64,000 nt of DNA from Typhlomys cinereus (GCA_023101885.1 JALPQD010000075.1:5026630-5090629); one strand, 5' to 3'; counted from the stretch's first letter, positions 34,886-46,795 are shown. The notes: generated by a model not told the origin, from the letters alone. Made by a program: numbers and translations.

Positions 34886-36146
34886 GTAAGAGACAATGTC
34901 AGTGTACATGTTAGAAGAGTTGTATCTCGGCTGAGTTCAAATGAAAAATGGGTGTGAAGCTTTTCATGTGTCAGATGTGAAAATGAACTTTAAAAAGCAG
35001 TATCTTTTAATGGAACTTTTAAAAAAGCAAAATCTTTGTGTTTTTAAACTTTGTACAGGCTCTGATTCAACAAAAAGAAAAAATTTTAAATGTTCCCTAC
35101 TGCTCCTTTGTGTTTCTCATCAGCAGAACGCCCTTGAATTTGTTCGTGTCAAAGGGAAAAAAAAAAATCACAGTGATTTAGTGGATAAACTAAGGAAAGG
35201 AAGAGACCAGGTTCATAGGCAGAAAAGGCCTGAAGGAAGCAACAAACAATAAAAACAACAAAAGCTGATTGGTCAGGCCCAAGTTGCTTCCCTTGTACTA
35301 TGGCTGGGACCAAGAGACAGAAGAGGAAGAAAACTGAGTGATTAATGGGTCATTTCAGGTTGTTTCTGGGTAAGGATCATTACATAGAGAGCTTTGTTAA
35401 TATAAATTTAAACTGATATATTTGCTAATTTGGTGGCTGGCTGTCTAATCCTAATTTTTTAGAAATTTAGACAAATAGTTCCACCTCCATGAATAGAATT
35501 TTAGAGTGAGCAACTCCATTCTGGTTGCTAGCCTTGTCTGTTCAGGTCCATTCCAGGAGCTGAATCCTAAGCAATGCCATCTGAAATGTTTCTTTATGTT
35601 GGGCAGATGGCTTCCAAACTAATTAAAAAAAAACACACACACATTTTTGCCTGTCCCCTCAGCCATTAGATGCCACCATTCACATGACTGAGTTAAAGTA
35701 CCATGATCAGTGAAATGTGATGAATTGTGCTGTCTACCAGAGAAGGAAGCCCTTTCAGACAGATTCTCTGCTTGTCCCTTTCTCAGGTTAGGAATGATCG
35801 CAAGTGCTCCATTGTGATGCCACCTGTTGAGAGGTCGAAACCACCACAGAGCTATGTACCCTGGACTGTGTCCCACAGACAGTGAGAAACTTTGTCTACT
35901 TACTGTACCTATCTGGGATCTTTCCTTAACCCCAGGCTAAGCTCTAATCTAACTAATTAAAAGACCCAGTGTCCTAATAGCAATATTCAGTTTGAGGGAG
36001 GCAGGAGTGGAGGAGAGATGACTGGTGTGAATACACGTGAGAACTGGGAGGCATCACTGAGCTCTGGAGACAGGTAGGTTGGCTGTTTCTCTCCCAGTAA
36101 TGGACCACTAAGAGCCAGCAAGTGTGAGAACAGCAATCCCTTGATG
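34886..36146. other. Unassigned sequence
   Basis: The + frame at 34941-35252 (lysine-rich, ending SNKQ) has no family match I know and no clear splice context. The rest is unremarkable. If the upstream exon is real, this is the following intron. Confidence 0.35.
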
Positions 36147-36195
36147 ATTTCTTCATTCTAAAACTTATTTTATTTTGTGCACGCGCGTGTGCGCA

Positions 36196-36246
<51 letters not shown>

Positions 36247-36489
36247 CACTGTGTGTCCTGTGAAGAACTAAGGGTGACTTCAGATATCATCCTAGATTGT
36301 TTCTACTTCCTTCTTGCTTCTCTCTGGGATTTCCCAAGCTCTGCCCACCAGGGCTGGAAGTGCAGGGTGCTGCCATTTTCTGCCTGCTGTTTTTACATAG
36401 GACTTGGGACCTGAACTCCAGACCTTCTGCTTGTGAGGCAGAGTCTTAACCCCTGAGCCATCTCTCCAGGCCCAATTTCTCCATTCTAA
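36147..36489 (-). mobile_element. Lineage-specific SINE, older subfamily, with GT repeat and 15-bp TSD
   Basis: The SINE 36162-36474 is flanked by ATTTCT(T/C)CATTCTAA (36147-36161 and 36475-36489; 14 of 15 identical). Minus-strand head GGGCCTGGAGAGATGGCTCA with box A; a long (GT)n at about 36200-36242 on + is its CA tail. Confidence 0.88.
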
Positions 36490-38290
36490 GAAACACAGAC
36501 TTCATCTGTGTAACAAATAGGACTGAAACCTGCTGGATACTAGGACCTTTCACTTCAGGGACTCATGGGAAAGTTTACAGCTCGACTTCACACAATCTTC
36601 ACACTAGGTGATGAGAGAGACACGCTGGAGGGTTAGAAGCTGAAACTATCTCCAGTGTCCATGGCAGACCAGTGCATGTCTGGGCAGCACACCAAGACAC
36701 CAATGAGTCCTTGAGGGTGGCACTGAACACTGGTAAGGAGAGTCCATAGACTGTTCTGTGAGGGTACATGTGATGGCTTCCATGCTTCTGAGCCTTGAGC
36801 AAGTACCACCTTGGAGGCCTAGAGCTCAGACTCTGGGGACAGACTTGGAGGGGACACACTGGATTTTGCCGCTCTACTTCTAGAGAACACTGCAGCTCAG
36901 AGAGCAGACGGTGATGACATGCTTCTTCTTGCTTAATCCTATGTTTCAAAAGATGCTTCTTACTAAGACACCTGACTCCAAAAGGCCAGTGATCAGGATT
37001 TCTGCTCCTCTCCGACGTCCACAGCCAGCGTGCCCATGTCTGTATCTCTCTGGTCCTTTGCGATGACAGGAGGCTGTACCCAGGACGTCACTGAGGAGTG
37101 GCCAGGAGCCCAGCGTGGCCAGCAGTCTGATGAAATCAGCGGCGAGACGAACAGAGACGTCAGTGTGGTTCTGTGAGGCTGGAGTGGAATCACCAGTTTG
37201 GTCCCTGCTGTTTCCCACCTCCCAGAAGACCACCATCTCATCACTGGGGCCTCCTGGACTGTTTCTCAAGTGTCCACTGAGGCCACTTGCCCAGCCGATA
37301 ACCAGACTCTCAGCTGTGACAGGTGGGTGAAGTGAGGTCTCCTGTTGTCACGCAAGACTTGCCACAGCAGTTTCCATGGAAATCCACAGCTTGTCACAAT
37401 GTCGTACCTGTCCTCCAGCTAAGAGGCAGGGCTGGCTTTCCTGCCCTGTGTGCTGATACTGAGTTCAGGTCTCTTATTTTCTAGCTGCCTCCTTGTCTCT
37501 GTCGAGTTGCCACCTACTTAGGCATTTGAAACAAGTGTTGACCACGTTGTTGTGGTAACTTCCATCATCCTGTTTTAATCAGACTGACAGGACCATCATA
37601 TTAGAAGAGTCTCCTGGAGTGAGGTTGTCATAGTAACTAAATAGGGTCCCCACCTCAGGGGCTACCTCGGAATCCCGCAGGGCTAAGGAGGTCCTTGTAC
37701 TCAGTGTTCTTGATAACTGTAGGTGACACTTCCCACTAAGTCAGATTCAAGACAAGAGCCTCTTTAGCAAGACATAAAGCATATTAACATTGAAGATGTG
37801 CTCACAGGCTAGTCTAAGGTACTCACATCTAACAGCTGAAATAAAGAAAACCCTGAAAATTTGTCACAGTTACTTAAGACAATTATTATAAGATACAAGG
37901 CACCAAAAGCTTCCCAAGACCATGCCAAAGCCTACAGCAGATACATAGAAGGCAGGCAGCTACCTTACTGTGGGAAGTGGCTCCCTTTACCACAAAACAC
38001 TGGGGGGACTGAGTCAGTGGGCGACCCTGAGTTGGAATTCTTGGTTTCTTTTAAAGGAAGCAGCTGATGTCATTGGCCTAGACTTACAAAGACAAAGCGG
38101 AATCTGTGAGGAATTTGGGCTTGGATCTTTGGAGGCAAATTAGTTCATTTTAACTCTGGATTAAGCCTTTTCCTTGAAGACTGCTTCCTCAAAAGAAAAT
38201 ATATTAACATTCTGAGTAATAGCCTGCCTTCTTTGACATTTCCAAGTGGCCTTGTGAACTGACTCGGCCAGACTACGGCACCACAAGCAC
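36490..38290. other. Unassigned, partly CpG-retaining unique sequence
   Basis: No gene supported. 36946-37269 is open on the minus strand for 107 codons and also open in other frames. It has several CpGs, but no domain or splice pattern I could trust. Confidence 0.35.
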
Positions 38291-38291
38291 T

Positions 38292-38482
38292 TTCAGGGTC
38301 CTTTCGTCTGCCTTGGGGTCTCTCTCTCTCTCCCCCCCTCACTCCATCCATCTATCCCTCCTTCTCTTCCTCTTTCCCTCCTTTCCTCCCTTTCTTCTAT
38401 CTCTTCCTTTGCTATTCTCTCTCCCCCTCCCCAGTCTGCTCCTAGCTAATGTTCCCAGCTAATTACGGTATTGGCCTCTCCT
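38292..38482 (+). repeat. Pyrimidine-rich interspersed repeat, copy 1
   Basis: It aligns with 39400-39593 at both ends: GGGTCCTTTC and TCTGCCTT at the start, then CCCAGCTA and ATTGGCCTCTC at the end, with a length-variable CT/TTCC tract between. The tract is on +. Confidence 0.65.
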
Positions 38483-38920
38483 GGCATGATTCAACAGTTC
38501 TATCTGGAGCTCACATGATGGGTCCTGTATGTTAGTCACACAGTCCCAGGAATGTCCCAGAGGAGTGGAGACCACAGACAGGATCACTGGGGCTCTGGCT
38601 CTGACATGCAAAATGCAGCACTCAGCACTAAACAAACCTGGGAAGCTTTCACCGCAGGGTCGGGGATGGGGCTGCTGCCTTCGGGCCATGATAATTACAC
38701 ATGACTCCAGTTCATTTACATTCAGAATTCAGAGCAGCTGAAATTCTTGATTTAAGAAAGCCAACTTTCAATGCTGACAATTGCGAGAAGAATCTGTGTG
38801 TGCACATGCCACACGTGTGCGCACACATGTGTATGTATTTGCTATGTAGGAGCTTTAAAGATCTAAATGACCTCTCAAGTGTTCCAAAATATCCAGCTGC
38901 AGCTACAGCTACTCAAGCTT
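38483..38920. other. Unassigned sequence
   Basis: No gene or repeat recognised. ACACGTGTGCGCACACATGT at 38812-38831 is a short imperfect palindrome. Confidence 0.35.
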
Positions 38921-39145
38921 AAAAAAATTAAAGACAGGGCTGGAGAGGTGGCTCAGGGGTTAAGCCTCTGCCTTGCAGGCGGAAGGTCCTGAGTTCGGAT
39001 CCTAGACCCCACGTATAGACGCCAGGTGGAAGCGGGGGCCGCCTGCAGTTTCTGGTCCTGGTAGGGCGGAGCCTGTGAATACTAAGGCAGAGTAAATAAG
39101 TAGGAGGTGGAGGCGTCCATGGTGGTTCCTGAATTTGTCCGTGGT

Positions 39146-39207
<62 letters not shown>

Positions 39208-39246
39208 TACATGCACAATTGAATAAATGATAAAAAAAAATTAAAG
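38921..39246 (+). mobile_element. Lineage-specific SINE, younger subfamily, 13-bp TSD
   Basis: The SINE (about 38934-39233) is flanked by AAAAAAATTAAAG (38921-38933 and 39234-39246). Head GGGCTGGAGAGGTGGCTCAG, box A TGGCTCAGGGG, box B AGTTCGGATCC, body with TCTGGTCCTGGTAGGGCGGA, (CA)n at about 39150-39204 and tail GAATAAATGATAAAA. Confidence 0.93.
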
Positions 39247-39399
39247 GCCTCCTCTGTTCTAATGCTCTCCTACCTTGCGGCTATGGTTTCTTCCTTGCCC
39301 CCCTTGGACCTAGTATCCCAGAGTTCCTTCCCTTTTCTTTCATAAAATCCTTCATAAATCAAATAAAATAAAGGCCCAGGTCTATGACACCACCACCAT
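39247..39399 (+). other. Sequence leading into the second pyrimidine-rich repeat
   Basis: Contains AATAAAATAAAGGCCC (39363-39378), which looks like tandem poly(A) signals before the pyrimidine-rich block. It may be part of the same LTR-like repeat as 39400-39593. Confidence 0.3.
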
Positions 39400-39593
39400 C
39401 TTCAAGGGTCCTTTCTCTGCCTTCACGGTCTCTCTCTCTCTCTCTCTCTTTCTCCCTACTTCTTTCCCTCTCTCCTTCTTTTCCTCCCTCTTTTCTATTT
39501 CTCCCTCTGTCTGTCTCCATTGTGTTTCTTCCCTTCCCCTTCCACATTCTGCTTCTATTAATGCTCCCAGCTACCGTGGCATTGGCCTCTCAA
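39400..39593 (+). repeat. Pyrimidine-rich interspersed repeat, copy 2
   Basis: Partner of 38292-38482, same orientation, about 0.9 kb apart with a SINE between. (CT)n at about 39428-39449. With the upstream AATAAA motifs the unit resembles the R-U5 end of an LTR, but no family is recognised. Confidence 0.6.
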
Positions 39594-40320
39594 AGAAGAC
39601 CTAAAATACAAACATCCCTGAGTGTTTTATCACATAGTTTCTCATTGAATGAAAATTTCTTTTGTATCTTTCATTAAGATTATATTTTGTGGGGAATATC
39701 GACTGCCCAACATGCATGCTTCATAGGTGGGCGATGAGGTCTATTAATGTTTCACAGGTGGGCACTGAGTTCTATTAGGAAGAAGTGACCAGTCCCTGAC
39801 CAGCAGGTTTAGGGAGAAACAAGGTCTCTTCCATCCCAACACATCACATCTGGATCTTCGAACTCCACTCTAAGAACAGTGAAGAACTCAGTCAGCTCCA
39901 CTGGCATAGCTCCCACATCCTGGGAAGTTCCTGGAATTCAGAGTGAAGAAAATGATAGCTGGATCTAGAGGGGATACTGAATTTACGGGACTGGTGCGTC
40001 AACATTGTGATAAAAGAACAGTCTATGCATGGAGGTTCCACATGCAAACTCCATACACCAACAACTTCACAACTTGGAGAGGAATTCATCTATATGGCAC
40101 TAAACAGATTGTCGTAGTTCTAGGGGCGACTAAGGGAGCTCAGGACCTCCGCTTACGTGATTCCAGAGCCAGATTCAACTGTGAACCTCTATTATTGATG
40201 TTTTAGGACCTATGAAAGGATATTGCTACAGAAAGACATTTTTGAAACTTTTATTACACTAAAATTTTATGGATAACCTTTGTTTCCAATTTTCTTCTTT
40301 CTTGTTCATTTAAACAAAAA
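39594..40320. other. Unassigned sequence with short imperfect duplication
   Basis: A unit of about 26 bp (CA(T/C)AGGTGGGC and TCTATTA ends) is repeated at 39722-39747 and 39752-39778. The + frame 39943-40206 (87 codons) is open but unlike any family I know and without splice context. Confidence 0.35.
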
Positions 40321-40830
40321 TTTGCTGAAAATGAGGGGCACAAAAATGAATTAATGAAATTTTATAGCAAATGGATAGAGTTTGAAGAATTATATTGAGT
40401 GAACATCCCAGACACAGAAAAATAGAGCCACATGTTCTCCCTTGTAAGTGCATCTAGCATTAAACATTCAGAACAACACACTAAAAGGGAAACTTATATA
40501 ACACCCGCAACCTACAAAGGAACGTAAGTCAGCGTGAGAGAGTGATAAGATCCCAAAAGAGGTGAAACAAAAACAAAAACATGGGCATATGGGCTAAAGA
40601 GATGGCTCAGGGATTAAGATGCTGTCTTGAAAGCAAAAGGTTCTGCGTTTGGATCCCAGGTTCCACATAAAAATGCCAGATGGAAATGGCAGCAACCTGT
40701 ACTTCCGGCCGTGGTGGGCAGAGCCTGGGAAATCCCAGAGCTAAACAAGAAGGAGGTAGAAGCAATCCAAGATGATTCCCGAAGTCACCCTTGGCCCTTC
40801 ACAGGACGTGCAGTGTACACACACACATAC

Positions 40831-40879
<49 letters not shown>

Positions 40880-41935
40880 AAAAAACAAACACGGGTACAA
40901 ATAGATGAATAAGGCAAATAAGGAAGAAACTCTTAAAGGAGAGAGAAGATAGGGGATAGGATATAGTAAGGAGAAGGGGAGCAAGAAAAAAAAGAAGACA
41001 AGTGACAGAGGAAGGCGGGATCAACAGCCTTACTCAGCTATACATGCTGCAAACTAAAACTCTGGTAAGAAGAATTCAGTGAGCAATAGTGGTATATAAG
41101 GCCCGTGGGGAACAAATTATTCTCTGAAAGGGTTCTAACCCCATCCCATTATTATTAGGGAACACATGCCTGGTAATGTAACCCTGTCCAAGTAACAGTG
41201 GAAGGGGAGAAAACAGACACTAGACAGAAACAGATGTCTTATTGCTGACTATAAATACCTGATACTAGACCACCATCTAAACACTTCCTAGTATACCCTT
41301 AGATAAGAGAAGCTCTCAACACCTAACCAAGAAGCACCCTATTGCAATGGAAGATTAGTGAGGCAGAAAACCACAAGGGGCCAGAGTGCGCGGTATGGAT
41401 GACCTCAGAATGTCAACCTCAATCAGGCCATCAAAACCTCTCCCCGTCCTAAAGCTTAGGGAACCTTGTGGCAGAGGAGTGGTAAGATTGTGAGAATCTG
41501 AAGGTGGGAGGGCGAACTGCCAGTTTAGACATGCCAGTCGTGACGGGCTGCTGCACCCAGGCACTCACTGCAATGAGATTTACTGCTACCAGAGCTACAC
41601 AGTGACTGACATACCACCATTCTCCCAGGATATCAGGAGAAGCAGGTATACTCAGAAAGAATCTCTGGTGGACAAAAAAGGGAGCTTCCCCACATGTGCG
41701 ATTGCCTGCTTATCCCACCACAGAGACCTGGTTTACTAGCACAGGTGCCCCAAAGGAAGCCTTGTGATCCACACGTGCAGAGGGGCAGGAGGACAAGGAC
41801 ATGGTTGGATTGGTGAAGGTAGGGGAAGGAGGGAGAAAAGGAGCGTGTGCGGGAAAGGGATATGGGACAAAGACATACATTCATTTTACTTGCATATGAA
41901 AGATTCCCACTAAAAACAAATTAAAAATTGATGAG
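40321..41935 (+). mobile_element. L1 3' end (ORF2 terminus plus 3' UTR), sense, interrupted by a SINE
   Basis: 40360-40450 corresponds to the C-terminal end of L1 ORF2 (AAATGGATAGAGTTTGAAGA, CACATGTTCTCCCTTGTAAG), also seen antisense at 361-520. 40900-41935 is 3' UTR with CTCCCCGTCCTAAAGCTTAG (older variant of the young 3' UTR), a purine-rich tract (about 41780-41870) and an A-rich end near 41930. A SINE sits at about 40585-40885. Confidence 0.75.
40585..40885 (+). mobile_element. Lineage-specific SINE, older subfamily, with CA repeat
   Basis: Head GGGCTAAAGAGATGGCTCAG with box A, box B region GCGTTTGGATCCC, body with AAAAATGCCAGATGGAAATG and GGGAAATCCCAGAGC, then (CA)n at about 40820-40874. 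Flanks share an imperfect AACA(A/T)..CGGG-type duplication. It was inserted into the L1 3' region. Confidence 0.85.
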
Positions 41936-42229
41936 AAGAGGTGCTTAGGGACTGAGTAACTGTCTTAGTCTGTGTTGTCTCCCGATCAAATATCAAGTCT
42001 TCAGAAAACATTTATTTCTCCATAAATGAGTGATGGAATGGATGAATAGAAAGTATGGATAAATAAAACCCACATTACGTATAATTATGTTTGGTATCAA
42101 AGAGTCTAGTACATTTGTTTTTTTACAGAATTTCAAAGTCCAAAGCATGCCACAGAAAAGACATAATTTATAGACCCTCGCATTTAAAGCAAATTTTCTA
42201 AAGTAAGAACATCCCTGAAACTAGACAGC
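41936..42229. other. Unassigned AT-rich sequence
   Basis: Nothing supported in this stretch. Confidence 0.4.
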
Positions 42230-43260
42230 TCAAAGAAAATGCAGACAAATTTAGGCTCTAGAAGTGGAAGAAGAGCTACCCAGATAACAACCGGGTAAAA
42301 CATGAGGGGCGACCCCCCACACACACCGAGAGGCACAAGAGAAGCACCTGAAGCAGGCAGAAGCAGGGGGGGGGGGCTCCTGTTTTGAGAGAGATGACTG
42401 TGTAGCTTCAGGCCAGTCTGCAGAACTGTCTGCTGAAACAAACATGCAACACTGTCCCAGGTATATTCCACAATTCAGAGTTTCTATAAAAAACCCTTCT
42501 TAAGCCCAGAAGAAATTCCAGAGGACTCTCAATGGAGACTGACTCACTATGACTCAGATGGTGGAATTAGTAGATAAGATTTTTTTCTGAAAAAGAAATC
42601 TTTGTAAAATTTAGGCTCCATTTTAAGATGTATGTTTTCATTGAATTTTTTAAAAATGCCTTCTGTAACCAAAGGGTAGACAACAATGTCAAAATGTGAC
42701 TTTATAGTACCTTATTCTTCACTGAAAACTAAAATGTAACAAAGAACTCTTCTCTATTCTGATTTTACGGTGTTAACTTCTGAACTATTGAAGTCTTTTC
42801 TCCAGAACACTCATGCCTTATGCAGGAAATTGTTGTAGATTATTTGGAAAGCATTCATATTTTACATAAGACTTTCAAATTTTGAGAAGAGACAATTTAA
42901 AGAATAAGGGTTAATGAGCTCCGCTCTGGAACGTGAAAAGTGCATGACGAATTGCGATGAGGGAAGCTCATGAGAGAAACAGACGTTTATAAAGAATGAA
43001 ATAGACGCTCTGAATCTGGAAAATATAATATTAAAATTAAATTATGCAGTGGATACGGCAAAAAGAAATCAGAAAACTTGAATGTCAGTTTATAGAAATT
43101 AACCGATCTCAAGGATGTAGTGAAAACTGACAGAAAGTGAAGAGCAAAAAGCGACAGTCTCAGAAGGAAAGGGGCATGCCATCACTCCAAGTGTGGCAAG
43201 ACACGCACACACTAGAGATGATCCAAGAGTAAGAAGGCTTGAGAGCGACAACCTCTAGAA
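42230..43260 (+). mobile_element. Probable ancient L1M 5' UTR relic
   Basis: Segments such as GATGGTGGAATTAGTAGATA (about 42558-42577) and TATAGAAATTAACCGATCTC (about 43093-43112), followed by A-rich sequence with GTGGCAAGACACGCACAC, are ordered as in mammalian L1M 5' UTR/ORF1 starts. Similarity is weak and the call is provisional. Confidence 0.4.
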
Positions 43261-43679
43261 CATCCAGACACACTAATCAGCTCTTCCTTCTTGCTTTGTG
43301 GGTCATCTCACAGAATGTGATCAGAGCATTTTGTTCTTTACAGGCTTAGCTCTTACTAAATTGTTTTGATTGCACATTTGAGAACTTGAGAATTTTAATA
43401 TTAGCAATATAATAATATCTGTTAACTCTAAAACAAATATTTCAATTCATTCATTGTTGAATTTAAAAACCTTATAGCACAGATTTCAGATTTGTGAGGA
43501 AAGAAGACAAAAAAAGAAGAACGCTTGTAATAATTTTTTTCATTTTTTAAGCCTTCAATTTATCTAGCAACAAAATAAGTAGAATGTGCCCTGAAGCTCA
43601 GTGGTTTTCTTTTTCAAAAGAGAGACCCTAAATTTTACATGTGAAGCTGGGCAAATTGATTGCTGTGGCCAACTGCTCA
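43261..43679. other. Unassigned AT-rich sequence
   Basis: Nothing supported; it lies upstream of the X-box-containing block. Confidence 0.35.
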
Positions 43680-43693
43680 GTTGCCATGGTAAC
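43680..43693. promoter_or_regulatory. RFX X-box-like palindrome
   Basis: GTTGCCATGGTAAC has both half-sites of the RFX X-box (GTTGCC and GGTAAC, 2-bp spacer). Such motifs bind RFX factors and are enriched in promoters of ciliary genes. The sequence match is clear; function is inferred. An AP-1/MARE-like TGAGTCAGCA follows at 43744-43753. Confidence 0.5.
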
Positions 43694-43768
43694 AGGAATG
43701 ACCTCTGACTTTAGCACGACCCTTCTTGCTTTGCTGAGAGTTATGAGTCAGCATTTGGTGCCCTGAGC

Positions 43769-43807
43769 ATGCTGAGGGCATCTGGGGACGGTACTATTGC
43801 AAAACCA
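43769..43807 (+). other. Candidate coding start of a first exon
   Basis: An ATG with A at -3 opens 13 codons (MLRASGDGTIAKP) and then meets a near-consensus donor, CCAG|GTAAGT, at 43807/43808. It lies about 75 bp downstream of the X-box. No downstream partner exon was identified and no protein family is recognised, so it may be coincidence. Confidence 0.2.
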
Positions 43808-43970
43808 GGTAAGTCATTCAGAAGGCTTTTCTTTGAAGAAGTGTGTGTAGTTACTGAGCTACTGAACTACTGGTACAGAGTACAGCTTTCCAGACATTTC
43901 TGCCTGACAAAGAGGTTCAGAAGTTTGCTGGAGGGCTTCTTTATCAGCTGCTCACCTTTTCCCACAGCCT

Positions 43971-44292
43971 AGAAATTAGCCTTTCTGGGGCTGGAGAGGT
44001 GGCTTAAGGGTTAAGCCTCTGCCTTGCAGACGGAAGGTCCTGAGTTCGGATCCTAGACCCCACGTATAGACGCCAGGCGGAAGCAGGAGTAGCCTGCGTT
44101 TCTGGTCCTGGTAGGGCGGAGCCTGTGAATCCCGGGGCAGAGTAAACAAGGAGGAGGTGGAGGCGGTCCATGGTGGTTCCCGAATTTGTCCGTGGTTCTA
44201 CACACACATACATACAAACACACACGTGCACACACGCATACACGCACAATTGAATAAATAAAAAAAAAAAGAAAGAAAGAAAGTAGCCTTTC
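43971..44292 (+). mobile_element. Lineage-specific SINE, younger subfamily, 15-bp TSD
   Basis: AGAAA(T/G)TAGCCTTTC flanks the copy (43971-43985 and 44278-44292; 14 of 15 identical). Head GGGGCTGGAGAGGTGGCTTA, box B AGTTCGGATCC, body as in 38.93 kb, tail CACAATTGAATAAATA plus a poly(A)/GAAA run. The CA part is short and interrupted. Confidence 0.92.
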
Positions 44293-46795
44293 CACCGACG
44301 CCAGTAATACACATTTGCTTGGTCAACAACACAGGCAGCGGGGTGTGGCACAGGTTGCCAGGACTCTTTCTCCTCCAACAGATGATCTCAAGCCCTCACT
44401 GCCAGCATCAATATCACTTTTGAAGGCCTCATCAGATAAAACGAAAGGCAACCTTTCCCTCTCTCACTAAGCATCTCTATTGTCACTATCATCATTTGAA
44501 GGAATTTAAACAACGTGCTGTGCTTTGCACAAGGTGCAAACTGCCAAAGGCTCCACGCGAGATGGAGGTTAGTCATCCGTACTGTCAGTTTCACTCATCG
44601 ACTTTGGCAGAAAAAGTCCATTTCAGCAGGGAAGAATCCGCACATCAGCTGGGACATGTGATCTCTCAGCGTCACTGCTAGTGCCAACTCATAGTAAATT
44701 AGGCGCCTAACTTATTAATAGTGACGAGTCCATTAGAGCTGACAGGCGTCTGGCTGCGCTGCCTGGAATTAACCATGAGTGGTCAGAAGCGCTGCTGGAG
44801 AAGGAGCTCACAGTTCGATCCTCTGAGGAGCTGTGAAGCCTCCCTGGGGCTTTTGCAAATGGAAGGGTCGGGAACAGAACAGACAGAGATACATGCTTGC
44901 TTTGAGACGAGGACCTGAGCTAAAATTAGACATGTGTGTGGCTTGGCACAAAACCGTAGATGACTGTAAAAGCAGGACAGTAAAAAAGCAACCTTTCATA
45001 ACTTGGCAAAATCGAGACTCTCCCTTCTTGTTTGAAACACTTTTCTTAATGGCATGAAGCATTCAGGAAGAAATGCCAGAGTCCCACCCCAGGGTTGGTC
45101 TGTTTGTTGGCAGCATGCCCACTTTTGCAATCTAGTTTATGGAAATTACCACGAATACTTGAAGGATTTTGAAAAGTGATTAATGAGTTTCAAGCCGTAT
45201 GCATACACTTAGAAACGCCAAGGTGGCCACTTTAACAGCACACAATTGTACCTGGAGATGGGGTGTGGACAGGGCTGGGGAGATGCTCCTGCGTAGGCGA
45301 GCGGCAATCCAAAGGCATTTCTGTCTGATGAACGCAAAGCGGCTCCAAGCCTGGCAGCAACACATCTAGGTTCTGTCTGTGAAAGCAGCACGGCGTGCTA
45401 AGATCTCTTTAACAAGTGACTTGCTTTACATGGAGTAAATGGAATTTTTTAATAGCTTATTCTGTGAATAACCAGGTAAATTACAAAAATCCATCAGAGT
45501 AATGTTAAGCAACTGTTGCATCTTCCATTTCAATGACTCCCCCCAACTTCTATTTTCTTCAGTCCTAGCATCATTCATTCTCAATAGATTCAGAAATTTG
45601 ATATAGTAGACTTTGTAACAAAGAGTAATTGGTAATTCGTAGAAAATGAGACAGAACTGAAAATTTGAGTTTTGATGAGCCCCTGTTGCTCTAGTATTGT
45701 TCCTGCAAACTTTAGCTCCATTAATCAAAAAGTAATCTTGTAGCCCAACTCTGCTAGACACTGAACTTTCCTAACAAAGGAAGAAGCAAATACAAAGTGA
45801 CATTTTTAAGATTTCCCATCCTGAGCTCCACGGATCCCTGGGAAAATGCACATATTCTTGTAATTCAAAGAAGCCAGGAATGACTCAGGTTGAAAGACAT
45901 GCTTGGAACCAGGAAAGATGCCCTTGAAAGCTCCTCACTGCCAGAGTCTCTGTTTGTCTATGGTACCAAAAATCCCAGCAGCTTCCAGAGTTGGTTCCTG
46001 TAGCTAGATGCTGCCCTAAGGGAAGAACTGACCAGGTCAACAGTGGAATTATGCACTTTTCTTTGCTCTTAAACTAAATCCACCCCGATGGTGTCCTTGT
46101 ACCTGGAATTTTCACCATCTTTCTCCATGGTTGTCACTACCACCTGCTCAGTGCAGATCTAGCAGTCCTAGGACAGGTTTTGCATTCATTTGGTTCACCT
46201 CACAACCTACCCAACACAGTAAGAATTTGCTGAAAGAAAGTGTTACATGTATGGAAGACACAGACTTCCTTCAGACACTTGCCTGCATCTGCTTTCTGAG
46301 ACTGGGAAATGTCTGTAACTCCTGGTTCAAGTCAGATTTGGAATTGTGAAGATTGTGGGAGGCTTTATTTCCAGTTCTGATTCTTCTCATTTTTCTCAAG
46401 CCTACTGCAAGAGACATGTTTCTGACAGGAACAAAATTTTTATGATACTGATGAAGAGCAAATTCATTTTTGAAAGAAAGACTAATCAACCCAGGTACTA
46501 AAAGTTGAAAGGAAATTATAAGCTGCATGACCGTGAATTGTCCTAAGCCTTGAGCTTCTGTGTAGTGGGTGATTGTACTTCCTTGGCAGCATGCCTAGCT
46601 GCCTATCGGTATGCAGAAGATGGACTCTGTGTATTGGCCTAGAGGCTTTATCTCTTTATCATTAGCTCAAAGCCTGCTAGCAACAAACTCCAATTTTTAT
46701 ATATCCAATTATTTGTACATTCTCCCATAACAAGCATGCTTTTATCCAGTTAGAGTCTGTCTGCTCTGCACGCCTCACAGAACCTCGTTCTGACA
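44293..46795. other. Unassigned unique sequence, 2.5 kb
   Basis: No gene supported. About 44540-44780 keeps an unusual number of CpGs for this window and a TAATAG/ATTAACC-type AT core, as conserved non-coding elements often do. About 45268-45320 has a possible ID-head remnant (GGGCTGGGGAGATGCTCC). Confidence 0.35.

Noticed and set aside
36946..37330. Possible coding block (107 codons on -, donor-like CTGTGACAG|GTGGGT on +)
   Set aside because: Frames are open on both strands, the peptide has no recognisable domain, and the acceptor and donor phases do not agree with one reading.
38921..39246. tRNA gene suggested by box A and box B
   Set aside because: The boxes belong to the SINE head. There is no cloverleaf with a proper anticodon arm, and the same head recurs in dispersed copies with duplications.
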